From CADBRN01 sp050944685 (GTDB lineage Bacteria; Bacillota; Clostridia; Lachnospirales; Lachnospiraceae): DNA of 64,000 nt. Under the pieces are notes generated by a model. The model was not told where the DNA came from, ran no database searches, and saw only the letters and a program-made list of their open reading frames with translations. A program made the translations under genes and the position numbers. Shown one piece after another: positions 25,206 to 33,970 of the stretch. Where the stretch lies: NCBI GenBank assembly GCA_050944685.1, contig JBMNRP010000004.1, positions 80,148 to 144,147 on the forward strand. The letters run 5' to 3'. Positions within the stretch are counted from its first letter, which is position 1; each line of letters opens with the position of its first letter.

Positions 25206-26591
25206 ATGGCACAAAAAACTTATCCGCTTGCAGGCGCACAAAAGCTCCACGAGCGCTGGATCCGCCGCTATCACACCCAGCAGGTGGCCGGGATCAGCAC
25301 CCTGGCGGCGCTCCAGGCTCCATTGGACTTCGGCCTGTTAAAACACTGTATCCAGCTGGAGATCCAGCGGGCAGGCTGCCTGCGGCTTCGATTTACGACG
25401 GATGAAAACGGAGAGCGCCGCCAGTACCTGGCAGAGAGCGACCCAAGAGATATTCCGCTGGAAAACTTTCAGGACAGAACCTGGGATGAGGTAAACGAGA
25501 TCCTGCAGCAGCGCGCCTATCAGACGTTTGACGGGGATGACATTCCTGAGATGGAATTTACCATGCTTCAGCTCCCTGATGGCTACAACGGATTTTTCCT
25601 TCACATTGACCATCGGCTTGCGGATTCCTGCTGTCTCACCGTTCTCATCAATGACCTGATGCAGCTTTACTGCCATTTTCGCTTCGGCTCCGAAGAACCG
25701 GCGCCGCTTGCCGATTTCGAGAAGCAGCTCCAGAAGGATCTGGAAAAGAGCAGCAGCGGGAAGCGTCTGGAAAAGGACCGGGCGTTCTGGAAAGAGGTTT
25801 TGGATCAGTACGGCGAACCTCTTTACTCCGATATCCGGGGGCCGAAGGTTCTGCAGGAGACGAGAATCCGCCGGGGTGACAAGAAACTCCGTGCGGCAGA
25901 GATCGAGAAGGACAACCTGATGGTTCGCGTCAAAGACTATCATCTGGATCCGCAGGCATCCAAAAATCTCTTTGACTTCTGTCTGAATCACGGGATTTCC
26001 TTCAATAACCTTCTGCTTCTGGGACTTCGGACTTACCTTTCCAAAACAGGAGGCGGGCAGGAAGACATCTCTCTCCAGAACTTCATCTCCAGGCGAAGCA
26101 CGCACAGCGAATGGACAAGCGGAGGAAGCCGGACGGTCTGCTTCCCCTGCCGGACCGTGCTATCCCCGGACACGGAATTTCTGGACGCGGCCTTTGAGGT
26201 TCAGAATTTTCAGAACCATGTCTATCTGCACAGCAATTACGATCCGACGGTTCTGGAGGATGAGATCAAAAACCGCTACCATACTCCGGAGGACACGGAA
26301 TATGAGAGTGTCTATCTCACGTATCAGCCTCTGCCGGTGAAGATTGAGAATGAGCATCTCAAGGGAATCCCGGTCAAATCCGTCTGGTACGCAAACGGAG
26401 CCGCGACCAAGAAGCTTTATCTCACCGTCTCCCATACTCCGGACGGAGGACTCAACTTTTCGTTTCATTATCAGGAGGCGGTTTACAGCGAGAAGGACAT
26501 GGAGCTTTGCTATTACTATCTGATGAAGATCCTGTTCCGGGGAATCGCGGAACCCGATATCACTCTCGGTCAGATGATCAGCGAACTGTAA
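25206..26591 (+). CDS. Stand-alone condensation-domain protein (NRPS C-type acyltransferase)
   Basis: 461 residues, the size of one condensation domain. Opening YPLAGAQKLHE resembles core motif C1. The catalytic HHxxxDG region is DHRLADS at residues 135-141, so the second His (136) and Asp (140) are kept, the first His is Asp and the Gly is Ser. The C-terminal half carries ISFNNLLLLGLRTYL and NFSFHYQEAVYSEKDME typical of the second lobe. Followed 46 bp later by a carrier protein and then an adenylating enzyme, so it probably transfers the carrier-bound acyl group to an amine or alcohol. Product unknown. Confidence 0.75.
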   Translation: MAQKTYPLAGAQKLHERWIRRYHTQQVAGISTLAALQAPLDFGLLKHCIQLEIQRAGCLRLRFTTDENGERRQYLAESDPRDIPLENFQDRTWDEVNEILQQRAYQTFDGDDIPEMEFTMLQLPDGYNGFFLHIDHRLADSCCLTVLINDLMQLYCHFRFGSEEPAPLADFEKQLQKDLEKSSSGKRLEKDRAFWKEVLDQYGEPLYSDIRGPKVLQETRIRRGDKKLRAAEIEKDNLMVRVKDYHLDPQASKNLFDFCLNHGISFNNLLLLGLRTYLSKTGGGQEDISLQNFISRRSTHSEWTSGGSRTVCFPCRTVLSPDTEFLDAAFEVQNFQNHVYLHSNYDPTVLEDEIKNRYHTPEDTEYESVYLTYQPLPVKIENEHLKGIPVKSVWYANGAATKKLYLTVSHTPDGGLNFSFHYQEAVYSEKDMELCYYYLMKILFRGIAEPDITLGQMISEL

Positions 26592-26637
26592 AGAAAAGTT
26601 GGAAAAAACGTAAAGTAACGCGAAAAGGAGCATTATT

Positions 26638-26895
26638 ATGAGCGAAAAGAAGGAAGCACAATTTCTTGATATTCTGAAAGAATACTGTAAGGTTCCGGAA
26701 GGAGGTCTTACCAGAGATCTTCGCTTTCGCGAGGATCTGAAATTTTCAAGCCTCGATTTTATGGCATTTCTGGGGGAACTTGAGGATGAGTTTGACACCG
26801 AGCTTGATGAGAAAGAACTTGCAAAACTGAAAACGGTGGGTGAGGCTCTTGATCTGTTTGACGCATGCATGAAAGAAAAGGAGGTTGTCGAATGA
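26638..26895 (+). CDS. Acyl/peptidyl carrier protein
   Basis: 85 residues, four-helix carrier fold. The phosphopantetheine site is expected at Ser38 in LKFSSLDFM, a divergent form of DSL (Asp replaced by Ser). Acidic recognition helix EFDTELDEKELAKL follows. Shine-Dalgarno AAAAGGAG. Its stop overlaps the adenylating-enzyme start by ATGA, so the two are coupled and the enzyme is likely to load this carrier. No phosphopantetheinyl transferase is in the window; the housekeeping one would have to serve. Confidence 0.85.
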   Translation: MSEKKEAQFLDILKEYCKVPEGGLTRDLRFREDLKFSSLDFMAFLGELEDEFDTELDEKELAKLKTVGEALDLFDACMKEKEVVE

Positions 26896-28445
26896 TTAAT
26901 CAGATTCGGGATTTACTTCAGCCTTCCATGGAAGCAAACGCAGATGTCGTAGCGCTCCGCTGGCCGGTGAAAAAGGAAACGGAAGAGTGCACATACGGGA
27001 AACTCTGGAAGAACGTCACGCTGGTGCGAAGCGCACTGCTGAGACGAAACCTCGGGGGTTTCCGCATCGCGATGACAGGCGCGGCAAGTGACTCATGGAT
27101 CACCGCGTTTCTGTCCGTTGTGACAGGCCCTATGACGGCGGTCCCTCTCGATGTGAATCTTCCGTTGCAGGAGAAGATCGAGCTTCTTCAGCGTTCCCAT
27201 GCGGCGTTCCTGTTTCTCGGGAGAGAGCTGGCGGGAGATGCAGAAGCGATCCTTTCCGCCTGCCGGGAACTGAAGGAAATCGTCATCCTGGATGGGGAAC
27301 CGGCTCCCGATCACGGCGGAAAAACCGTGGGGGATCTTGTTCAGGAGGAAACCGGGAAAGAACTCTTTGACGGTGTACCCGAAGAAGAGGGAATCGCTGT
27401 TCTTCTCTATACATCCGGTACCACCGGGAAGAGCAAAGGGGTTCTTCTTTCTCAGAAGAATCTTTCGGAAAACTGCAGGTATACAAAAGTTCACTGCCAT
27501 CCGGGTCTTGTGCTTCTCTCGGTTCTTCCGGTGCATCACGCGTTCTGTCTGGTGCTGGACTACCTCAAGGCCCTGTCTCTTGGCGCAACCGTTGTCATCA
27601 ACGATTCCCTGCTGCATCTCCTGAAGAACATGAAGCGCTTTTCTCCGGAGATAATGCTGATGGTTCCTTTGATGCTCGAGACGATCGGGAAGAAACTTTC
27701 ATCCGTGGATCCTGCCCTGCCGGCGGAGGCCGTAAAAGCAGAGGTCTTCGGTCCGAATCTTCGCGTCATCTATTCCGGCGGCGCTCATCTGAATCCCGCT
27801 TACGTCACTCTTTTTAAGCGGTTCGGAGTCGATGTGCTGGAAGGTTATGGCATGAGCGAGTGCTCCCCTGTTATCAGTCAGAATACGGAGGAGGAACATC
27901 GGACGGGATCCGTCGGGAAGCCGCTCGAAAATGCAAAGGTCCGGATTGAAAACGGTGAAATTCTGGTGCAGGGAACCAGCGTCATGAAGGGATATGATGA
28001 GATGGAAGAGGAGACCAGAGAGACGCTGCGCGGAGGATGGCTTCACACCGGCGATCTCGGATACCTCGACGAAGAGGGGTATCTGTATCTGACCGGACGC
28101 TGTAAAAATCTCATCATTCTCTCAAATGGCGAGAACGTCTCCCCGGAAGGAATCGAAGCGGAGCTCTCGAAGAACCCGCTGATCGGCGAGGTTGTCGTGA
28201 GCGGAGAAGACGGAGCCCTGACCGCCCGGATTTATCCCGATCCGGATGTTGCCAATGCCATGGGGCTGAGCGGTGATGCCGTATCGTCAAAGCTCCAGGA
28301 ACTCGTCGACGCCTTTAACGAATCTCAGCCGTCCTGGCGGCATTTAAACCGTCTGGTGGTACGTCATTATCCGTTTTTGAAAAATACCACTCAGAAGATT
28401 CTCCGGGCAAAGGCAGAACTGGACATTCCTCCGGAAGAGGCATAA
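26892..28445 (+). CDS. AMP-binding adenylating enzyme (acyl/aminoacyl-ACP ligase type)
   Basis: 517 residues from ATG 26892. ANL-superfamily motifs in order: LLYTSGTTGKSKGV (P-loop A3, about residue 178), YGMSECSP (A5), GWLHTGDLGYLDEEGYLYLTGR (A7/A8), and the late lysine in FLKNTTQKILRAKAE (A10). It activates a carboxylic acid with ATP and passes it to a thiol, here presumably the carrier encoded just upstream. Overall shape is closer to fatty-acyl ligases than to strict NRPS A domains, so an acyl starter is plausible; substrate residues cannot be decoded reliably by eye. Confidence 0.85.
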   Translation: MINQIRDLLQPSMEANADVVALRWPVKKETEECTYGKLWKNVTLVRSALLRRNLGGFRIAMTGAASDSWITAFLSVVTGPMTAVPLDVNLPLQEKIELLQRSHAAFLFLGRELAGDAEAILSACRELKEIVILDGEPAPDHGGKTVGDLVQEETGKELFDGVPEEEGIAVLLYTSGTTGKSKGVLLSQKNLSENCRYTKVHCHPGLVLLSVLPVHHAFCLVLDYLKALSLGATVVINDSLLHLLKNMKRFSPEIMLMVPLMLETIGKKLSSVDPALPAEAVKAEVFGPNLRVIYSGGAHLNPAYVTLFKRFGVDVLEGYGMSECSPVISQNTEEEHRTGSVGKPLENAKVRIENGEILVQGTSVMKGYDEMEEETRETLRGGWLHTGDLGYLDEEGYLYLTGRCKNLIILSNGENVSPEGIEAELSKNPLIGEVVVSGEDGALTARIYPDPDVANAMGLSGDAVSSKLQELVDAFNESQPSWRHLNRLVVRHYPFLKNTTQKILRAKAELDIPPEEA

Positions 28446-28451
28446 ACCGGC

Positions 28452-29027
28452 TCACAGATAGGGAAGCACACCGCCGGAAAACAGGTCCGAAAGAACCCCG
28501 GCGGCCTGCTCTGCTTCCAGGGAAAAACCGTCGTTCGACCATTTATGCAGGAATCCGATCGCACCGCCGATCGCAAACGCGATGCCGTAGGAGCGGCGCT
28601 CCGATTTCTTTTCATCTGTCTCGCCTTTCACAACGCCCCGCACATACTCGTGAAACATCCGGATAATCTTGGTGATAAAATCGGGAGCGCTCGGTGATCG
28701 CAGAACACTTGACAGATAGGCGTTTTTCCGGGCATACAGACAGAGAGACAGAAAAAAGCTCCTGGTGAGATCGTCGTTTCCCTTTGGACGGAAGGCCTCC
28801 ATCATCGAAAAGATATGCTGGATCGTCCGGTCTTCCACATCCGTCCTCAGAGACGGGAGGTCCTCGTAATGATTGTAAAAGGTGCTCCGCACGATTCCCG
28901 CGCGGGAGGCGACATCTGCGACCGTAACTTCCTCCGGACTTTTGGTCGAGAGAAGCTGCAGGTACGCGCCGGTGATCGCGTCCTGTACCTGTACATAACG
29001 TTCATCATGTCTGTTTGCAGCTGACAT
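28452..29027 (-). CDS. TetR/AcrR family regulator
   Basis: 191 residues. HTH at about residues 12-58 (ITGAYLQLLSTKSPEEVTVADVASRAGIVRSTFYNHYEDLPSL), then a helical ligand-binding domain ending in GVLPYL. GGAGGG precedes ATG 29027. Convergent with the adenylating-enzyme gene (6 bp apart) and divergent from the esterase (89 bp), so it most likely represses the esterase and perhaps the C/ACP/A genes. Ligand may be the acyl product. Confidence 0.87.
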   Translation of the reverse strand: MSAANRHDERYVQVQDAITGAYLQLLSTKSPEEVTVADVASRAGIVRSTFYNHYEDLPSLRTDVEDRTIQHIFSMMEAFRPKGNDDLTRSFFLSLCLYARKNAYLSSVLRSPSAPDFITKIIRMFHEYVRGVVKGETDEKKSERRSYGIAFAIGGAIGFLHKWSNDGFSLEAEQAAGVLSDLFSGGVLPYL

Positions 29028-29116
29028 GTTTTTCCCTCCTGTTGTTTATATCCTGTAAAAATTATATCAGAGTCGGGAAAATCCCGCACACGTTTTTCTA
29101 TCTCAAAGGAGTTCTC

Positions 29117-30271
29117 ATGCAAGTCGTTAGCAGCCTGACCATCCGCGATAACCGTTCGTTTTCCTCCCTCATTGATTTCCGGGAGGACTGTTCTGATTAT
29201 GAAATATGCGTTCCTCGCGATACCTTCGGCCTCCTGATCCAGTCAGAGTATGATCCAAATTATTACCTTTCCATCACCGCTGACCGCGACGCCGGAAGAT
29301 ATCTTTTTCCTGACATTGACCCTTCAATGGGAGATTACAGTGCAGGGAGCGAGGTTCCTTACTATGATTCCGTGAAGGGATATGTCGTCCGTCTCGACAA
29401 ACGCCCGCTCTCCCTGACAAAGCCTCTCGAGGAGCGGATCACCCTGACCTTTTCCGGGGCGCTGCTCGAACCGGTTGTTTACCGCATTCACGTCCGACGG
29501 GAGGCAGATGAACAGATTCAGGCCTGCTTCCGGACCTTTTCCTATCCGGATCAGGAATTCGGCATCGAGCTTCCCTATGAGCTCTATGTGCCGACTTCTT
29601 ATGATCCGCGGAAACACTACCCCATCGTGATCGCTTTGCACGGGACAGGAGAGCGGACGGAGGACCCGAGAACCCTGATTCAGACCTTTGCCATGGCTAC
29701 TGCCTTTGCAAAGGACTCAGAAGAAGGACACAACGAATGTTTTGTCCTGGCTCCCCAATGCATTCTGAAATACGACGAGGATGACAACTGGACCAGCGTG
29801 AATCAGTTTATCCACGGCAAATCGAACAGTCCCTTCTGGCCGATGCCTCAGATCAAAATCGTCTGGAAGATTCTGAGGGATCTCGAGAGCCGTTATTCGA
29901 TCGATCCGGCCAGAAGATATCTGACCGGAATTTCCTCCGGAGCCTTCGGGGCGTTTGCGCTTGCTTTTCTTTACCCCGGCGAGTTCGCCTGCCTGGCGCC
30001 TCTATGCGGTGCGGGGGATCCGTCAAAGCTTTCGCTTCTCCGTGACACGCCGCTGTGGCTTGTCCATGCGGAAGATGATCCCGTGATGAAACCGGACTGG
30101 TCCTTAAACCCCCTCCGGCATTCTCTTGAGGAGCAGCACATTCCCTACCGCCTCACATTGTACCCGAAAGGACAGATTTTCTGGCAGTCAGGGCATTTCT
30201 GCTGGGAAGTCATTTATCACAACCGAGAGTTCCGGGACTGGTTCTTTTCCAACCGGAAAAAACAGCATTAA
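29117..30271 (+). CDS. Alpha/beta-hydrolase esterase with N-terminal beta-sandwich domain
   Basis: 384 residues from ATG 29117 (AAAGGAG). Residues 1-135 form a beta-rich domain of unknown type, as in Est1/LpqC-like secreted esterases, though I see no signal peptide. The hydrolase domain starts near ELPYELYVPTSYDP. Oxyanion region ALHGTGERTED, nucleophile Ser in GISSGAFG, Asp in HAEDDPVMKPDW and His in SGHFCWE complete the triad. Next to TetR and the C/ACP/A set, it might release or hydrolyse their product; that link is inference from context. Confidence 0.75.
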   Translation: MQVVSSLTIRDNRSFSSLIDFREDCSDYEICVPRDTFGLLIQSEYDPNYYLSITADRDAGRYLFPDIDPSMGDYSAGSEVPYYDSVKGYVVRLDKRPLSLTKPLEERITLTFSGALLEPVVYRIHVRREADEQIQACFRTFSYPDQEFGIELPYELYVPTSYDPRKHYPIVIALHGTGERTEDPRTLIQTFAMATAFAKDSEEGHNECFVLAPQCILKYDEDDNWTSVNQFIHGKSNSPFWPMPQIKIVWKILRDLESRYSIDPARRYLTGISSGAFGAFALAFLYPGEFACLAPLCGAGDPSKLSLLRDTPLWLVHAEDDPVMKPDWSLNPLRHSLEEQHIPYRLTLYPKGQIFWQSGHFCWEVIYHNREFRDWFFSNRKKQH

Positions 30272-30725
30272 TAATAGAAAAGGTATTGATGTTGCATAAC
30301 CAACTCGTAAATTACTAAATAAATCTGGCATATACTTCTCGAAGGACGTTTTTCAATTCGCTCACTTGAGCAGGGGCACATTTGAGAGTTTCAGCATTTC
30401 GTTTGAAACTCTTAAGTGGCGGCTTCGCGCTTTTCCAGAACCGTGTGAGCCGGTCCTCCGTGCAGCTCTCGGTAAGAATGACCCGATCTTCTCCGTTGAC
30501 ATATCCGGCGGCAAACTGATAGATCTCGGCAAATATCTGATCCGATGTTTTTTTTCGTCAATTGGATCCTCTTTTTCTGAAACTTTGGAAGAAAAAAGGA
30601 CATCTGTTCAAAAATATTTGTCCTCCCTCGGCATCCGAAAAAATCTTCCTGTCAGATATACTGAAAACAGCAGAATCCATACAAGTCCAAATCGGGCGCT
30701 GCCGGCATTGCGTGGAGGTATAAAA
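30272..30725. other. Non-coding or decayed interval upstream of the PH-domain gene
   Basis: 454 bp without an intact gene. It contains the open but startless minus-strand fragment listed separately (30315-30557), an imperfect GAGTTTCA / TGAAACTC hairpin near 30383-30412, and the Shine-Dalgarno of the next gene at its end. Composition is mixed and no insertion-sequence end is recognisable. Confidence 0.5.
30315..30557 (-). pseudogene. Possible decayed gene fragment
   Basis: On the minus strand 80 codons stay open between TGA (30558-30560) and TAG (30315-30317). The translation reads like real protein (SDQIFAEIYQFAAGYVNGE, then a helical basic tail ELKNVLREVYARF), but there is no start codon and no family I know. 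The opposite frames are less protein-like. Treated as the 3' remnant of a lost gene; chance openness cannot be excluded. Confidence 0.3.
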
Positions 30726-31187
30726 ATGAAGAAAGAACCGAAAGCAGTAACAGAACTGCGCAGTCAGTTAAAAAAACGAGAGCAGGTTCAGGTTGTTGTA
30801 AAGTTCAGCGGATTGCGCTGGATGATATTGTTTTTTGTAGTGGCAGCAATTTCCTTTGCTGCAGGACGCATCTGGTCGAACCACATCGCCGCGCTGGTTA
30901 TTTCCAATGTCCTGTCCATCTGGATGATGATCGACGCCGCACAGGTTCTGGTATCATCGCAGGGTTCCGCCGCCCTTCTGACAAACCGCAGAATATTCGG
31001 AACAAGCTCGTCCAGACCATTTAACATCAGTTATAGTTCAATCGTCGGAATACACCCGATCCGCGGTGGTATTTTTATCGATACTGGAGATCCACACAGC
31101 AGCACCGTTTTAAAAAACGTGCAGAACAAGAAGGAAATTCTGAAAATATTGGAAACAACATGTTCAGGAAAGCTGGCGTTACATTAG
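30726..31187 (+). CDS. Small membrane protein with bacterial PH-like domain
   Basis: 153 residues from ATG 30726, chosen for GGAGG 6 bp upstream; the frame is open further 5' but without homology. A charged N-terminus (LRSQLKKREQ), two membrane spans at about residues 35-53 and 55-78, then a PH-like beta-domain with LLTNRRIFG...ISYSSIVGI and a C-terminal helix NKKEILKILE. bPH-domain proteins sit at the membrane with unknown partners, often in envelope-stress settings. Stand-alone, followed by a hairpin terminator. Confidence 0.6.
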   Translation: MKKEPKAVTELRSQLKKREQVQVVVKFSGLRWMILFFVVAAISFAAGRIWSNHIAALVISNVLSIWMMIDAAQVLVSSQGSAALLTNRRIFGTSSSRPFNISYSSIVGIHPIRGGIFIDTGDPHSSTVLKNVQNKKEILKILETTCSGKLALH

Positions 31188-31205
31188 TCTGGTTAGAAAA
31201 AATTC

Positions 31206-31237
31206 GGGCCGTTGCATTATGCAACAGCCCCATTTTC
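31206..31237. terminator. Hairpin terminator between the PH-domain gene and the dehydrogenase
   Basis: GGGC-CGTTGCAT pairs with ATGCAAC-AGCCC. A T-rich tract follows on the minus strand and a weaker CATTTTCC on the plus strand. It is 19 bp past the PH-domain stop. Confidence 0.55.
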
Positions 31238-31455
31238 CGTCTCAGGACGATGAGCGGATGGCCGCGCAGAATGTTAATTTCCTCGTCTTTCCTGACGTCT
31301 GACGAAAAGGACAATTTTCGTGTGTATTCTGTCTATTTCCGGAATCGATTTCAATTCAATAAACGGTTAATATTAAGACGATAACATTCTATGCGCAAAT
31401 AATGTTCTTCCGAATAAAAAAATCAAACGGAATGGATTATCAAGGAGGTATTTTT

Positions 31456-32523
31456 TTGAAAACATTATGTGGTGTATATGTCGGGGACATGAAGGATCCT
31501 AATCCTGAGACCCGCGGCCGTGTAGACCTGGTTGATCTTCCGATGCCAAAGATGGGACCGCAGGATGTCAGAATAAAAGTGGCTTACTGTGCGATCTGCG
31601 GTTCGGATCCCCATTGTGTAGCAGGCTGCTTTGGAGAAGCTCCGGGGTCTACGAAACCGATTCCGCTAGGGCATGAAATCTCCGGCGTTGTTGTTGAATT
31701 AGGAAAAGATGCGCATCATAAGGGCTTGAAAGTTGGAGACCGTGTTGCAGGAAATTTTTTGCGTTTCTGCGGAGGGTGCTATTTCTGTCAAAATGGACAG
31801 CAGCAGTTTTGTGTCAATAGTCAGGAGTACAACCGCCCGGGATATGCATCTGAAATTATCTGGCACGAGGATCAGGTATACAAACTGCCGGATTCTGTGA
31901 GTCTGAAAGAGGGCTGTCTGCTGGAACCTATGTCGATCATTGTCCGAATGATGGACAAATCCAATATGAAAGTCGGAATGCGCGTCTGTGTCAGCGGGGG
32001 CGGTCCCATCGGTTTGCTGGCGCTCCAGTGTTACAAGATGTTCGGAGCAACGGATCTCACTATTATTGAGCCGATCGAGGAAAGACGCAAGATTGCCCGC
32101 GAATTTGGAGCGGATCACACAATTGATCCGACCAGCGAAGATGTTATTTCAAAGGGTATGGAATATACGAATGGTCTCGGATACGATGTGGTTCTGGATG
32201 CCTCCGGATCGGTTCATGCGGTGAAACCGCTTCCGGAAATCGCGGCAAAAGGCGGAACGCTGATTTACGGTGCCCAGTATCCAAATGACTATGAGATGCC
32301 CTTTAATATATCCAAATACTGTTATTTTAAAGAACTGACGATCACTGGCGTATTTGTAGCACCATATTCGTATCCGCGCGCGCTTCAGATGCTTACCAGA
32401 ATGAATCTTGAGCCGCTCACCAGAAAAGTTTTCAATCTGGAAGATGGCGTAGAAGCCTTTCAAGCTCAGCTGAGCGGAAAATATCCAAAGATTCTCATCA
32501 AATGTAATCCGGATCTGGAATAA
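31456..32523 (+). CDS. Zinc-binding polyol/alcohol dehydrogenase (MDR)
   Basis: 355 residues from TTG 31456, selected because AAGGAGG ends 7 bp upstream; an ATG 54 bp earlier has no such site. Catalytic zinc: CAICGSD and LGHEISG; structural zinc: CGGCYFCQNGQQQFC. Rossmann motif SGGGPIGLLALQ, with an acidic residue IIEP that favours NAD+. Sorbitol/threonine dehydrogenase-like. Upstream of and co-directional with the transketolase module, but separated from it by AraC on the other strand. Probably oxidises a polyol or aldose to a ketose for the transketolase (inference). Confidence 0.85.
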   Translation: MKTLCGVYVGDMKDPNPETRGRVDLVDLPMPKMGPQDVRIKVAYCAICGSDPHCVAGCFGEAPGSTKPIPLGHEISGVVVELGKDAHHKGLKVGDRVAGNFLRFCGGCYFCQNGQQQFCVNSQEYNRPGYASEIIWHEDQVYKLPDSVSLKEGCLLEPMSIIVRMMDKSNMKVGMRVCVSGGGPIGLLALQCYKMFGATDLTIIEPIEERRKIAREFGADHTIDPTSEDVISKGMEYTNGLGYDVVLDASGSVHAVKPLPEIAAKGGTLIYGAQYPNDYEMPFNISKYCYFKELTITGVFVAPYSYPRALQMLTRMNLEPLTRKVFNLEDGVEAFQAQLSGKYPKILIKCNPDLE

Positions 32524-32561
32524 TCATTTTCAGATTGGCAGAACATTGTTCTGAAAGAAAA

Positions 32562-32664
32562 AAGGACTGCCCTACAATGCGGTATTCTGCGTTTTCGAAA
32601 TTTTTCTATCTGGACGAAACGAAAATGTGAAAAACGCAGGCAAATCCATTGTGTGGCAGTCCTT
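32562..32664 (-). terminator. Long nested hairpin, terminator of the AraC gene
   Basis: Outer arms AAGGACTGCC...CAATG (from 32562) and CATTG...GGCAGTCCTT (to 32664) pair over about 18 bp with two mismatches. An inner CTGCGTTTTC / GAAAAACGCAG stem lies inside. On the minus strand the structure is followed by TTTTTTC, as in a terminator, and it includes the AraC stop codon. About 100 nt is large for a plain terminator. Confidence 0.65.
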
Positions 32665-33601
32665 ACTGAGCATCACTTTTTACTTCTTTTTTCCCCTCTT
32701 TCATGGCAGACCGGACCTTGTTCCGGTATTCACTGATATTAATTCCTTCTAATTGCTTGAATTCCCTGGACAGTGCGCTTGCGGATGAAATTCCAACCAT
32801 TTCAGCGATTTTTTCAATGGAAAAATCGGTGTCGATCAGATAATTTTTGGCATAGCTTATCCGGTAGCGAACCAGAGTTTTTTTCATGCTGGTTCCGAAA
32901 TAATCTTTGAAAATCCGGGTCAGATGTCTTGGCGTAACGTAAAAATAATCGGCCACTTCCTGAATGGAAATGGGTTTGTAGTAGTTCGCGTGCAGATATT
33001 TTGTGATGGCGATCGGGAGATTATCCCAATTTTTTTTCGCGTCCTTCTCTGATTCGCTGAGAAAATTTCGAAGACACAGGATGATAAATGACTGATAGCA
33101 GTTACGAACAACGGCTTCCCAGCCGGATCCCTTGTTAAGGGATTCATCGTAGATGTGATCCACGATGGAAAGAGCGTTATACCTGTCATTTGTTATTGCA
33201 TAAGCCTTAGAATCTATGAATTTGCGGAACTTCTGCACCCAAGCGTTTTCTTCACTGACGCCCAGACTTCCGGTTGGATTGTCTTCGTTTCCCTTAATAT
33301 TAAAGATCATGACAAAATATTTTTTGCTTACTTCAGGTGTGTAAACCGTTCCGTGAACGGTTCCCTTGTTTAGAAGGACTATATCGCGATTGTTCAGAGT
33401 GATTTTTTTATTTTCCAGATTAAATAGAAGCTGCCCGTCTTCAACGTAATAAATTTCATAATATTTTTCGTGCAGGTGCGGAAATTCAACAGACATCTCA
33501 TTTAATTGATCAACATAGTTGATTATGATGGAATGCTGATACAAACGGATTGTTTCCGTATTAGGATGACAGAGCAGGCCAATAGGTTGATGATATTCCA
33601 T
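32663..33601 (-). CDS. AraC-family transcriptional regulator
   Basis: 312 residues. N-terminal cupin about residues 35-95 (FPHLHEKYYEIYYVEDGQLLFNLENKKITLNNRDIVLLNKGTVHG), a helical linker, and two HTH motifs at about residues 205-300 (ISIQEVADYFYVTPRHLTRIFKDYFG and FSIEKIAEMVGISSASALSREFKQLEG). AAAAGGAGG precedes ATG 33601. Divergent from the transketolase operon with 369 bp between, so it is the likely sugar-responsive activator of that operon. More AT-rich than its neighbours. Confidence 0.88.
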   Translation of the reverse strand: MEYHQPIGLLCHPNTETIRLYQHSIIINYVDQLNEMSVEFPHLHEKYYEIYYVEDGQLLFNLENKKITLNNRDIVLLNKGTVHGTVYTPEVSKKYFVMIFNIKGNEDNPTGSLGVSEENAWVQKFRKFIDSKAYAITNDRYNALSIVDHIYDESLNKGSGWEAVVRNCYQSFIILCLRNFLSESEKDAKKNWDNLPIAITKYLHANYYKPISIQEVADYFYVTPRHLTRIFKDYFGTSMKKTLVRYRISYAKNYLIDTDFSIEKIAEMVGISSASALSREFKQLEGINISEYRNKVRSAMKEGKKEVKSDAQ

Positions 33602-33970
33602 TTTCCGCCTCCTTTTAAAAGTTATTTTGCCATCATGATAGCACGCGAAATCTAATACCGCTCTGGTAATTATTCACAAAAAAATACTGAAAAAATTGTG
33701 ATAGAAGGATTTTTCGTGTTCATTTTTTGCTGCCCTAGCTACCAGGAGAGGAATTTTGACAGTAAAAACTCGATATTCTCATGCAAATATGGACATTTTT
33801 GTGCTGACTTTTGTCCAATACAAGAATCGAAAGAAAAAGCGGAGTTATTTACAATAACATCATATAACATGGTTTGCGCATACTGTGTTTTCAGAGTGTA
33901 GATATAAATAACTGAAAATAATATCTCGCATGTGGCTGATGGAGGCGACTGCAGAAATGGAGGTTTACGT
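33602..33970. promoter_or_regulatory. Intergenic control region of the transketolase module
   Basis: 369 bp, strongly AT-rich, without a credible ORF. Visible signals: TGGACA (33790-33795) and TGTCCA (33812-33817), a perfect inverted repeat of 6 bp with a 16-bp gap, and TTGACA at about 33757. No convincing -10 partner was found. It should hold both divergent promoters and the AraC sites. Confidence 0.4.

Noticed and set aside
30366..30725. 120-codon N-terminal extension of the PH-domain protein
   Set aside because: No ribosome site at the upstream start, no recognisable domain, and a strong GGAGG precedes ATG 30726.
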